Shown here piece after piece: positions 25,072-33,609 of a DNA stretch of 64,000 nt (the stretch's first letter is position 1; each line of letters begins with the position of its first letter). Source of the stretch: Citrobacter amalonaticus Y19. Its GTDB lineage: Bacteria; Pseudomonadota; Gammaproteobacteria; Enterobacterales; Enterobacteriaceae. The DNA is taken from positions 3,472,001-3,536,000 of the forward strand of contig NZ_CP011132.1 in assembly GCF_000981805.1 (NCBI RefSeq), read 5' to 3'. Made by a program: the position numbers and the translations under genes. The notes below the pieces were generated by a model that saw only the letters and a program-made list of their open reading frames with translations, searched no databases and was not told the origin of the DNA.

Positions 25072-25971
25072 TCACTCCACGCTGTAGAAGTGTCTGAGCT
25101 CATCGAACTGCATGGCAAATTCGATGTAGCTCATTAGCGCAGGAGAGTTCAGCTTACGGCTGGGATAAACCAGCCACAGATCGTTTCCCGCCACCGTCCA
25201 TTCCGGCAGCACCGGTATCAGGTCACCCTTTTCGATTTTATCTTCCAGCATGAATGCCGGCAGCAGCGTGATCCCAGCCCCTGCGATGGCGCTTTCGCGG
25301 GCATATACCAGATTATCCGTCAGGTGAACACGATCAGGCAGGTGCTGGTAATCTTCATCATCCCGATGGAATAGCCACTCAGACCAGGCCTTGTGTGCAA
25401 TACAATGGTGTTCGACCAGTTGACGGGGATGGTTCAGCGGCGCGAAACGTGACAGGTAATCGGGCGAGGCCAGCAGATAGCGCGGACAATGGCCAATCAT
25501 ACGCCCAATCAACGAGGAATCCTGCGGCTTACCGGTGCGCAACGCGACGTCAAAACCGCTGTCCACCAAATCCAGCATCTCATCGGAGATACTGACATCC
25601 AGATAAACATCGGGGTAGCGCTGCTGGAACAGCGTGTTCAGGCGCGCCAACAGCGTCGCGCCAATGCCTGCTGGCGATGTGATGCGCAATCGTCCGCTGG
25701 GGTTGTCACGCAGCCGCTGAACCGCGTATTCTGCGCGTTCGCTGGCTGCGAGAATTTCCCGACAGTGCACCAGGTAGTGTTCACCGGCGTAGGTCAGGTT
25801 CAGTTTGCGAGTGGTACGGTTGATCAGGCGAATGCCGACGTGCTGCTCAAGCTGGCTGATGCGCTGGCTGACGCTCGACTTCGGCAGCCCTGCCTTCTGC
25901 GCGGCAACGGTAAAACTGCCGTGTTCGGCGACCAGGGCAAACAGCGCCATATCCTGCAAGTGCTTAAACAT
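25072..25971 (-). CDS. LysR-family transcriptional regulator at the rearrangement junction
   Basis: 299 residues from the ATG at 25969-25971, which has a good GCAGGGTGA ribosome site; a GTG at 25980 would add three residues. N-terminal helix-turn-helix about residues 5-63 (GSFTVAAQKAGLPKSSVSQRISQLEQH), then the effector domain typical of the large CrgA/DmlR-like group. I do not recognise an E. coli K-12 orthologue at either flank. It lies 22 bases downstream of nadR on the same strand, so it may be expressed from the nadR transcript, and is convergent with argP. Its target is unknown. Confidence 0.88.
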   Translation of the reverse strand: MFKHLQDMALFALVAEHGSFTVAAQKAGLPKSSVSQRISQLEQHVGIRLINRTTRKLNLTYAGEHYLVHCREILAASERAEYAVQRLRDNPSGRLRITSPAGIGATLLARLNTLFQQRYPDVYLDVSISDEMLDLVDSGFDVALRTGKPQDSSLIGRMIGHCPRYLLASPDYLSRFAPLNHPRQLVEHHCIAHKAWSEWLFHRDDEDYQHLPDRVHLTDNLVYARESAIAGAGITLLPAFMLEDKIEKGDLIPVLPEWTVAGNDLWLVYPSRKLNSPALMSYIEFAMQFDELRHFYSVE

Positions 25972-25993
25972 CGCATTCACCCTGCGGCGTGGG

Positions 25994-27226
25994 TCACCCC
26001 TGCTCGCCCATCATCTCTTTGACCAGTTCAACGCAGCGCAGAAAACGGCCATCGTAATCCGCCTCTTCAACATGCACAAAGTCGATGTTGTTTTCGCGCA
26101 GCATCTCCACCAGCAGCGTCTGAAACTCTTTGCGATCCACGGAGCTACCGAGGCTGCGCAAACCGTCTGCCACCCACGGCGTGTTATTTTCCAGCAGGAT
26201 CACCAGGTCAAAGCGATATTCATCAATCAACGCCTGTACAAACGGATGCTCCCGCCCTTCGTACTTTTTGCAGAAAGCCTGGGTGGTCACGAAGTCGGTA
26301 TCGATGAACGCCACTTTATTGGCATATTTCACTGCAAAATCAATATATTGTGCTTGTCCCAACGCGATTTTATCGTAGTCGGAATACTGTAGCGCCATCT
26401 CATCACCGCCGAGGTGCGAGAAAACATAGTCGCGGCCATATTCCCATGCACTGGTGGTATTGAAGATATTGGCCAGCTTGTTGACCAGCGTCGACTTCCC
26501 GCTCGACTCTCCGCCCAGCACCGCCACGGTACGTACGAAAAACGGCTTCACTTCGGTCGGAATGTATTCCCAGTAGCGGAACGGGTTTTCACGAATTTGC
26601 GCGCCGCTGATGCTCATAAAGGTACGTTTGGGATCGACGAGCACCGTTTCGATGCCCAGATGTTCCAGGTACTGCGGCGCATCTGCTTCCTCTGAGGTAT
26701 AGATCCAGTTCGGCGCGATTCCCTTCTCTGCCATGAACGCCTTAGTGCCTTTGCTCCAGACGTCCCAGCCGTGCGGATACGGCTCCATTCCCTCTTCGTT
26801 GAAGGCATGAATGCGGATATTTTTCTGATACTTGAACGTTTGTAACAGCCAGCGCAGGCGATCGGAAACGGTAGGCTGTTGAGACATCGCGCTGTCTTCA
26901 AACAGCGCGCGATCACGGGTATCGTCATAGCCCATGATGATATGCAGTTCGTCCACCTGGCTACAGGCGCGCTGAATCAAATAAATATGACCGGTGTGCA
27001 GCGGATAAAATTTGCCAAACACCACGCCGATATTTTTCTGCTGGCGGGGAAACTCCAGCCCAAGAAAACGATGCAACGCCTCCAGCTTTTGCGCGCTGGG
27101 GCTTTTGATCTTGGCATTGAGGAGCTGGCTGAGATAGCCCTTGGTCATTCCACTGGCATCCGCCACTTGTTGCAGGGTACAGCCCTTTTGCTTAATCGCG
27201 GTTTTCAGATATTCAAATGACGACAT
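25994..27226 (-). CDS. nadR: NadR trifunctional NAD regulator, NMN adenylyltransferase and ribosylnicotinamide kinase
   Basis: 410 residues from the ATG at 27224-27226 (MSSFEYLKTAIKQKG). Three domains are visible: an N-terminal helix-turn-helix (about 7-58, LQQVADASGMTKGYLSQLL), a nucleotidyltransferase domain with GKFYPLHTGHIYLI (about 71-84), and a C-terminal kinase with the P-loop GGESSGKSTLVNK (about 236-248). It represses nadA, nadB and pncB when NAD is high and salvages nicotinamide riboside. It starts 21 bases downstream of radA, keeping the serB-radA-nadR operon. The LysR gene follows at once, where E. coli has ettA/yjjK. Confidence 0.97.
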   Translation of the reverse strand: MSSFEYLKTAIKQKGCTLQQVADASGMTKGYLSQLLNAKIKSPSAQKLEALHRFLGLEFPRQQKNIGVVFGKFYPLHTGHIYLIQRACSQVDELHIIMGYDDTRDRALFEDSAMSQQPTVSDRLRWLLQTFKYQKNIRIHAFNEEGMEPYPHGWDVWSKGTKAFMAEKGIAPNWIYTSEEADAPQYLEHLGIETVLVDPKRTFMSISGAQIRENPFRYWEYIPTEVKPFFVRTVAVLGGESSGKSTLVNKLANIFNTTSAWEYGRDYVFSHLGGDEMALQYSDYDKIALGQAQYIDFAVKYANKVAFIDTDFVTTQAFCKKYEGREHPFVQALIDEYRFDLVILLENNTPWVADGLRSLGSSVDRKEFQTLLVEMLRENNIDFVHVEEADYDGRFLRCVELVKEMMGEQG

Positions 27227-27247
27227 GGGTAACCTCCGTTTCACTCA

Positions 27248-28630
27248 TTATAAGTCGTCAAATACGTTTAACGCATCCGTCAGCTTCTTAACGCCGAAAA
27301 CCTGCATCCCTTCTGGCGGTTTTTTCGGCACGTTGGCCGCCGGCACAATCGCGCGACGAAAACCGTGTTTTGCCGCTTCCGAAATACGTTCCTGACCGCT
27401 GGGCACGGGGCGAATCTCTCCTGCCAGCCCCACTTCGCCAAACACCACCAGATCCTGTGGCAGCGGTCTGTCGCGCAGACTGGAGACCATCGCCAGTAGC
27501 AACGCCAGATCCGCACTGGTTTCCGTGACTTTGACGCCGCCGACCACGTTAACGAACACATCCTGATCCGCCATTTGCAGGCCGCCATGACGGTGTAGCA
27601 CCGCCAGCAGAATCGCCAGACGGTTCTGCTCCAGACCCACCGCCACCCGTCGCGGGTTCGCCATCATGGAATGATCGACCAGCGCCTGGATCTCCACCAG
27701 CAATGGTCGCGTCCCTTCCCAGACCACCATCACCGAACTGCCGGAGGTAACCTCATCGCCGCGGCTCAGGAAGATCGCCGAAGGGTTACTCACTTCGCGC
27801 AGCCCCTGCTCGGTCATCGCGAAGACGCCTAACTCATTCACCGCACCAAAACGGTTTTTGTGGCTGCGCAGGGTGCGAAAACGGGAGTCGGCATCGCCAT
27901 CCAGCAATACCGAGCAGTCGATGCAGTGCTCAAGCACTTTTGGTCCAGCCAGCGAGCCGTCTTTAGTGACGTGACCCACCATGACAATCGCCACACCACG
28001 CGTTTTGGCAAAGCGTGTCAGGTAGGCTGCAGTTTCACGCACCTGCGCCACGCTGCCGGGCGATGACTGGATATCCGCCATGTGCATCACCTGAATGGAG
28101 TCGATCACCATCAGCTTTGGCTGCTCTTCTTCCGCAATCAGGCAGATCTGCTCAATGCTGGTTTCCGAAAGCATGTTGAGGTTGCTGGTCGGCAGACCGA
28201 GACGGTGCGCGCGCATCGCCACCTGCTGCAGCGACTCTTCCCCGGTGACATACAGGGTTTTCATCTGCTCTGCGAGCTTGCACAGCGTCTGCAACAACAG
28301 CGTGGATTTACCCGCGCCAGGGTTACCGCCGATCAGAATCGCGCTACCAGGGACGACGCCGCCGCCCAGCACACGGTCGAACTCTTTAAAACCGGTGGAA
28401 AAACGCGGCAACTCTTCCAGGCTGATGTCGGAAAGCTTCTGGACTTTTGCGACGCCCGCGTTCCCGGCATAACCACTGAGTCGCTCATTACGCGCCACCG
28501 TCGGCGACGCGGCCAGGCGCACCTCCGTGATGGTGTTCCAGGCGTTGCAGGCACTGCATTGCCCCTGCCAGCGCGGATAATCCGCCCCGCATTCATTACA
28601 TACAAAGGCGCGTTTTGGAGCTTTTGCCAC
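27248..28630 (-). CDS. radA: RadA/Sms DNA-repair helicase-like ATPase
   Basis: 460 residues, equal to E. coli RadA. An N-terminal C4 zinc finger (CNECG...CSACNAW, residues 11-31) is followed by a RecA-like core with Walker A GGNPGAGKSTLL (about 96-107), the RadA signature KNRFG (about 258-262), and a C-terminal Lon-protease-like domain. RadA promotes branch migration of recombination intermediates. It starts 11 bases after serB and is followed by nadR in one transcriptional unit. Confidence 0.97.
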   Translation of the reverse strand: MAKAPKRAFVCNECGADYPRWQGQCSACNAWNTITEVRLAASPTVARNERLSGYAGNAGVAKVQKLSDISLEELPRFSTGFKEFDRVLGGGVVPGSAILIGGNPGAGKSTLLLQTLCKLAEQMKTLYVTGEESLQQVAMRAHRLGLPTSNLNMLSETSIEQICLIAEEEQPKLMVIDSIQVMHMADIQSSPGSVAQVRETAAYLTRFAKTRGVAIVMVGHVTKDGSLAGPKVLEHCIDCSVLLDGDADSRFRTLRSHKNRFGAVNELGVFAMTEQGLREVSNPSAIFLSRGDEVTSGSSVMVVWEGTRPLLVEIQALVDHSMMANPRRVAVGLEQNRLAILLAVLHRHGGLQMADQDVFVNVVGGVKVTETSADLALLLAMVSSLRDRPLPQDLVVFGEVGLAGEIRPVPSGQERISEAAKHGFRRAIVPAANVPKKPPEGMQVFGVKKLTDALNVFDDL

Positions 28631-28641
28631 GTTCTACCTCG

Positions 28642-29610
28642 TTATTTCTGGTTCATGCTGCCGGAGAGAATGCAGAACACCCCCATCAGATCAGCGTGAC
28701 GGATAGTGATCTCCGTCTTTTCATTGACTTTCGGCTTGGCATGGTACGCGATCCCCAGTCCTGCCGTTTTGATCATCGGCAGATCGTTAGCGCCATCGCC
28801 AATCGCCACCGTCTGCGCGATCGGGATTTCATACTCCTGCGCCAGTCGGGTCAGCGTTTTGGCCTTATACTGCGCGTCGACGATATCGCCAGTCACGTTG
28901 CCGGTGAATTTACCGTCCATGATCTCCAGTTCGTTCGCTACCGCCGCCGTCAGTCGCAGTTTCTCACGCAGATACTCGGCAAAGAAGGTAAAGCCGCCGG
29001 AGGCGATCGCCACTTTCCAGCCCAACGTTTCCAGCTTCAGCACCAGTTGCGTCAGGCCCGGCATCAGCGGCAGGCTTTCACGCACCTGATGCAGAATGTT
29101 GGCATCCGCGCCTTTCAGCGTCGCCACACGGCTACGCAGGCTGGCAGTGAAGTCGAGTTCGCCGCGCATCGCGCGTTCGGTCACTTCCGCTACCATGTCA
29201 CCGGTGCCGGCCAGTTTGGCTATTTCATCAATACACTCGATCTGAATCGCGGTGGAATCCATGTCCATCACCAGCAAACCAGGGGTGCGCAAATGCGGGA
29301 TTTTCCCCAGCGGCGCGACGTCCAGTTGCGCATCGTGCGCCAGTTTCGTGGCGCGAGGCGTGAGCGACCCGGCCAGACGAATGACCTGATAATCCTCGAC
29401 GCACCACGCCGCGACAATCACCATCGCCGCCCCCAGTTTACTCTGGTACTGGGTCAGGCGTTGCTTATCCAGCCCGCGTCCGTACAGCAGCCAGCCGCTA
29501 CGTCCAGCGTGGTAATCGAGTGGCATCACCTCGTCACCACTCAAAGAAAGGGGCAAACCTGGCCATAAAGAGACATCTTCAGGCAAATCGCACCAGGTAA
29601 TGTTAGGCAT
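28642..29610 (-). CDS. serB: Phosphoserine phosphatase
   Basis: 322 residues from the ATG at 29608-29610 (MPNITWCDLPEDV), the E. coli length. After an N-terminal ACT-like region, the HAD core has DMDSTAIQIE (nucleophile Asp, about residue 116), SGGFTFF, and GDGANDLPM. It dephosphorylates phosphoserine in the last step of serine synthesis. First gene of serB-radA-nadR; divergent from ytjB with 116 bases between starts. Confidence 0.98.
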   Translation of the reverse strand: MPNITWCDLPEDVSLWPGLPLSLSGDEVMPLDYHAGRSGWLLYGRGLDKQRLTQYQSKLGAAMVIVAAWCVEDYQVIRLAGSLTPRATKLAHDAQLDVAPLGKIPHLRTPGLLVMDMDSTAIQIECIDEIAKLAGTGDMVAEVTERAMRGELDFTASLRSRVATLKGADANILHQVRESLPLMPGLTQLVLKLETLGWKVAIASGGFTFFAEYLREKLRLTAAVANELEIMDGKFTGNVTGDIVDAQYKAKTLTRLAQEYEIPIAQTVAIGDGANDLPMIKTAGLGIAYHAKPKVNEKTEITIRHADLMGVFCILSGSMNQK

Positions 29611-29726
29611 TAAAGCTCCTGTAAAATCATTCGGGCCGGAAAGGATCTGGGGAAAATAACGCATGAGGCTACCTTGTAACCATCGCTTCTGGCAACATTA
29701 AGCCTCAAATTTTCAGCAGGTGGAAT

Positions 29727-30371
29727 ATGGCTCGCGCAAAACTGAAATTCCGACTTCATCGTGCAGTGATTGTATTGTTCTGTCTCGCACTGCTTGTTGC
29801 GCTCATGCAGGGTGCGTCCTGGTTCAGTCAAAATCACCAGCGGCAGCGAAATCCGCAGCTTGAAGAGTTGGCCCGTACGCTGGCACATCAGGTGACCCTG
29901 AACATCGCGCCGCTGATGCGAACCGAAACGCCCGACGAAAAACGCATCAAGACCATTTTGCAGCAGTTGACGAAAGAAAGCCGCATTCTTGATGCCGGGG
30001 TTTATGATGACCAAGGCGGTATGATCGCCCGGGCAGGCGAAAGCGTAAATGTGCGCGACCGTCTGGCGCTGGACGGTAAAAAAGCGGGCGGCTACTTCAA
30101 CCAGCAGATTGTCGAACCCATTCAGGGGAAAAATGGTCCACTGGGCTATCTGCGCCTGACGCTGGATACCCATACCTTAGCCACCGAAGCCAAACAGGTG
30201 GATAACACCACCAACATTTTACGCCTGATGTTACTGCTTTCACTGGCCATCGGCGTGGTGCTGACCCGCACCCTGCTGCAGGGTAAACGTACCCGCTGGC
30301 AGCAATCGCCTTTCCTGCTAACCGCCAACAAGTCGGTGCCGGAAGAAGAAGAGAGCGAGAAAAAAGAGTAA
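29727..30371 (+). CDS. ytjB: YtjB (Smp) membrane protein
   Basis: 214 residues. Two hydrophobic segments, near residues 13-31 (AVIVLFCLALLVALMQGAS) and about 165-182 (LRLMLLLSLAIGVVLT), bracket a periplasmic domain, with a short basic and acidic cytoplasmic tail ending KKE. This matches the SMP family of E. coli YtjB. No function is established. It faces away from serB and is 25 bases upstream of lplA, so the two are probably co-transcribed. Confidence 0.92.
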   Translation: MARAKLKFRLHRAVIVLFCLALLVALMQGASWFSQNHQRQRNPQLEELARTLAHQVTLNIAPLMRTETPDEKRIKTILQQLTKESRILDAGVYDDQGGMIARAGESVNVRDRLALDGKKAGGYFNQQIVEPIQGKNGPLGYLRLTLDTHTLATEAKQVDNTTNILRLMLLLSLAIGVVLTRTLLQGKRTRWQQSPFLLTANKSVPEEEESEKKE

Positions 30372-30396
30372 ATCATTACAGGAAAGGAAAACTGAC

Positions 30397-31413
30397 ATGT
30401 CGACACTTCGCCTGCTTATTTCTGACTCTTATGACCCCTGGTTCAACCTGGCGGTCGAAGAGTGTATTTTCCGTCAAATGCCCGCCACCCAGCGCGTGCT
30501 GTTTTTGTGGCGCAATGCCGATACGGTCGTCATTGGTCGTGCGCAAAACCCGTGGAAAGAGTGTAATACCCGGCGGATGGAAGAGGACAACGTGCGCCTG
30601 GCGCGTCGCAGCAGCGGCGGTGGCGCGGTGTTCCACGATCTCGGCAATACCTGTTTCACCTTTATGGCCGGGAAGCCGGAATACGATAAGACCATTTCAA
30701 CGGCAATTGTCCTGAATGCGCTTAACGCGCTGGGCGTGACGGCAGAAGCCTCCGGGCGTAACGATCTGGTAGTGAAAACAGCGGATGGCGACCGTAAGGT
30801 TTCCGGCTCCGCCTATCGCGAAACCAAAGATCGTGGTTTTCACCACGGTACGCTGTTGCTGAATGCGGATCTCAGCCGACTGGCAAATTACCTGAATCCG
30901 GATAAAAAGAAACTGGCGGCCAAAGGGATTACCTCTGTTCGTTCGCGAGTCGCGAATCTCACCGAACTGCTGGAGGGGATCACACATGAACAGGTTTGCG
31001 CAGCGGTGACCGAAGCCTTTTTCACGCATTACGGTGAACGCGTTACGCCGGAGATTATTTCTCCGGACAACACGCCAGATCTGCCGAACTTCGCCGAAAC
31101 CTTTGCCCGCCAGAGCAGTTGGGAGTGGAACTTCGGTCAGGCGCCCGCTTTTTCACATCTGCTGGATGAGCGCTTTACCTGGGGAGGCGTTGAACTGCAC
31201 TTTGACGTTGAGAAAGGACACATCACCCGTGCCCAGGTCTTTACCGACAGCCTCAATCCGGCACCGTTAGAAGCGCTGGCAGGACGTTTGCAGGGCTGTT
31301 TGTATCGTGCGGACAGACTGCAACAGGAGTGCGAAGCGCTGCTGGCCGATTTCCCGGAACAGGAAAAAGAGCTACGGGAACTGTCGGTGTGGATTATGAA
31401 AGCGGTTCGATAA
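30397..31413 (+). CDS. lplA: Lipoate-protein ligase A
   Basis: 338 residues, equal to E. coli LplA. The large domain has the lipoate/ATP loop RRSSGGGAVFHDLGN near residues 70-84 and the KVSGSAYR segment with catalytic Lys near 133; a small C-terminal domain (about 250-338) follows. It activates free lipoate with ATP and attaches it to lipoyl domains. One acceptor, GcvH, is encoded in this same window. A strong AGGAAAGGAAAA ribosome site precedes the ATG. Confidence 0.97.
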   Translation: MSTLRLLISDSYDPWFNLAVEECIFRQMPATQRVLFLWRNADTVVIGRAQNPWKECNTRRMEEDNVRLARRSSGGGAVFHDLGNTCFTFMAGKPEYDKTISTAIVLNALNALGVTAEASGRNDLVVKTADGDRKVSGSAYRETKDRGFHHGTLLLNADLSRLANYLNPDKKKLAAKGITSVRSRVANLTELLEGITHEQVCAAVTEAFFTHYGERVTPEIISPDNTPDLPNFAETFARQSSWEWNFGQAPAFSHLLDERFTWGGVELHFDVEKGHITRAQVFTDSLNPAPLEALAGRLQGCLYRADRLQQECEALLADFPEQEKELRELSVWIMKAVR

Positions 31414-31428
31414 TCTACTGCAAGAATT

Positions 31429-31499
31429 GCCGGATGGCGGCTGCGCCTTATCCGGCCTACAGCGTTTGTAGGCCCGGTAAGCGTGAGCGCCACCGGGCA
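31429..31499. repeat. REP pair between lplA and deoD
   Basis: GCCGGATGGCGGCTGCGCCTTATCCGGC followed by the inverted GCCCGGTAAGCGTGAGCGCCACCGGGC, between convergent lplA and deoD ends. Confidence 0.9.
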
Positions 31500-31509
31500 C
31501 AAAACAAAA

Positions 31510-32229
31510 TTACGTTTTATCGCCCAGCAGAACGGATTCCAGTGCGATTTTGATCATATCGTTGAACGTGGTCTGACGTTCAGCAGCCGTGGTCTGCTCG
31601 TGAGTACGGATGTGGTCAGACACGGTGCAGATAGTCAGCGCTTTCGCACCGAATTCTGCCGCCACGCCGTAGATACCCGCCGCTTCCATTTCCACGCCCA
31701 GGATGCCGTACTTTTCCATGACGTCGAACATTTCGCCGTCCGGAGAGTAGAACAGATCCGCAGAGAACAGGTTGCCGACGCGCGCATCCACACCCAGTGC
31801 TTTCGCCGCTTCCACCGCGTCACGTACCATGCCGAAATCAGCAATCGCGGCAAAATCATGGTCTTTGAAACGAATGCGGTTCACTTTGGAATCGGTGCAG
31901 GCCCCCATACCGATCACCACGTCACGCAGTTTCACATCGGCACGCACGGCACCGCAGGATCCTACGCGAATGATTTTCTTCACGCCGAAATCGGTGATCA
32001 GTTCTTTGGTGTAGATGGAGCAGGACGGGATACCCATACCGTGACCCATCACGGAGATCTTACGGCCTTTGTAAGTCCCGGTGAAACCTAACATGCCGCG
32101 AACGTTGTTCACTTCGCGCACATCTTCAAGGAAAGTTTCCGCAATGTGCTTTGCGCGCAGCGGGTCGCCCGGCATCAAAACAACATCAGCGAAATCGCCC
32201 ATTTCTGCATTAATATGTGGGGTAGCCAT
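31510..32229 (-). CDS. deoD: Purine-nucleoside phosphorylase DeoD
   Basis: 239 residues from the ATG at 32227-32229 (MATPHINAEMGDFADVVL). Hexameric PNP-I family: phosphate-binding MPGDPLRAK, GHGMGIPSC, and the nucleoside-binding segment GVEMEAAG with the catalytic SDH further on (VSDHIRT, Asp near 205). It splits purine (deoxy)nucleosides to base and (deoxy)ribose-1-phosphate. Last gene of deoC-deoA-deoB-deoD, separated from deoB by 105 bases that hold a REP pair. Confidence 0.98.
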   Translation of the reverse strand: MATPHINAEMGDFADVVLMPGDPLRAKHIAETFLEDVREVNNVRGMLGFTGTYKGRKISVMGHGMGIPSCSIYTKELITDFGVKKIIRVGSCGAVRADVKLRDVVIGMGACTDSKVNRIRFKDHDFAAIADFGMVRDAVEAAKALGVDARVGNLFSADLFYSPDGEMFDVMEKYGILGVEMEAAGIYGVAAEFGAKALTICTVSDHIRTHEQTTAAERQTTFNDMIKIALESVLLGDKT

Positions 32230-32259
32230 CTTCAGTTCCCTTTTAATTTGAGTTTTTTT

Positions 32260-32328
32260 GCCCGGTGGTGCTTCGCTTACCGGGCCTACGGTTTTGTCGG
32301 CCGGGTCAGGCGCAGCCGCCACCCGGCA
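32260..32328. repeat. REP pair between deoB and deoD
   Basis: GCCCGGTGGTGCTTCGCTTACCGGGC and its inverted partner GGCCGGGTCAGGCGCAGCCGCCACCCGGC lie inside the deo transcript. Confidence 0.88.
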
Positions 32329-32334
32329 ATGACC

Positions 32335-33558
32335 TTAGAACATGGCTTTGCCATATTCCATGTCGGACGTACCAAAGTATTTCGCCAGCGTCTGACCGAT
32401 ATCCGCAAAGGTCTCACGGTGACCTAACGAGCCCGGTTTCACTTTCGGGCCGTACACCAGCACCGGAATGTGTTCACGGGTATGGTCAGTTCCGGTCCAG
32501 CTCGGGTCGCAGCCGTGGTCAGCGGTCAGGATCAGAATGTCATCTTCACCCACCAGTTCCATCAGTTCTGGCAGACGGCGGTCAAACAACTCCAGACCGG
32601 CGGCATAACCGGCGATATCGCGGCGGTGGCCCCAGGAGGAGTCGAAGTCCACGAAGTTGGTGAAGACAATCGTCTTGTCACCCGCTTCTTTCATCTCTTT
32701 GACGGTAGCGTCAAACAACGCGTCCAGCCCCGTGGCTTTCACTTTTTTAGTGATGCCGCAGTTGGCGTAGATGTCCGCGATTTTACCGACGGAAACCACG
32801 TGGCCGTCTTTCTCTTCGACCAGTTTTTGCAACACGGTCGGCGCGGGCGGTTCAACGGCCAGATCGTGACGGTTGCCGGTACGCTGGAAGTTACCCGCTT
32901 TGTCGCCGATAAACGGACGCGCGATCACGCGACCGATGTTGTAGCCACCTTCGGTCAGCTCTTCACGGGCGATTTCACACAGCTCGTAAAGTTTATCCAG
33001 GCCAAAGGTCTCTTCGTGGCAGGCAATCTGGAACACAGAGTCCGCGGAGGTATAGAAAATCGGTTTGCCGGTTTTCATGTGCTCTTCACCCAACTGGTCC
33101 AGAATCACCGTACCGGAAGAGTGGCAGTTACCGAGATAGCCTGGCAGGTTCGCACGCTTGACCAGCTTATCCAGCAGTTCCTGCGGGAAGCTGTTTTCGT
33201 GATCGCTGAAATAGCCCCAGTCGAAAAGCACCGGCACACCGGCGATTTCCCAGTGGCCAGACGGCGTATCTTTACCGGAAGAGAGCTCATGCGCCCAGGC
33301 GTATGCGCCAATCACTTCCGCGTTAGCGTCCATACCGGCTGCAATTTTGCCAGTAGACCCTTCATGCGCTTTCACCAGACCCAGGCGGGTAAGGTTCGGC
33401 AGATTCAGTGGGCCTTTACGGCCTTTGTCAGCCTCACCTTTGGCACAGGCTTCAGCGATGTGCCCCATGGTGTCGGAACCGACGTCGCCAAAGCGATCCG
33501 CGTCTTCCGTCGCACCAATACCAAAGGAGTCCAGCACCATAATAAATGCACGTTTCAT
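32335..33558 (-). CDS. deoB: Phosphopentomutase
   Basis: 407 residues from the ATG at 33556-33558 (MKRAFIMVLDSFGIGATED). Alkaline-phosphatase-superfamily fold: metal-binding Asp in VLDSFGIGA (about residue 10) and the C-terminal cluster FTNFVDFDSSWGHRRD and TADHGCDP. It interconverts (deoxy)ribose-1-phosphate and -5-phosphate using Mn. Third gene of the deo operon, 51 bases downstream of deoA. Confidence 0.98.
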   Translation of the reverse strand: MKRAFIMVLDSFGIGATEDADRFGDVGSDTMGHIAEACAKGEADKGRKGPLNLPNLTRLGLVKAHEGSTGKIAAGMDANAEVIGAYAWAHELSSGKDTPSGHWEIAGVPVLFDWGYFSDHENSFPQELLDKLVKRANLPGYLGNCHSSGTVILDQLGEEHMKTGKPIFYTSADSVFQIACHEETFGLDKLYELCEIAREELTEGGYNIGRVIARPFIGDKAGNFQRTGNRHDLAVEPPAPTVLQKLVEEKDGHVVSVGKIADIYANCGITKKVKATGLDALFDATVKEMKEAGDKTIVFTNFVDFDSSWGHRRDIAGYAAGLELFDRRLPELMELVGEDDILILTADHGCDPSWTGTDHTREHIPVLVYGPKVKPGSLGHRETFADIGQTLAKYFGTSDMEYGKAMF

Positions 33559-33609
33559 CTTGTTCTCCATTCATCTGCGCTGCAAAAAAGCGATCAGATC
33601 AGTATATCG

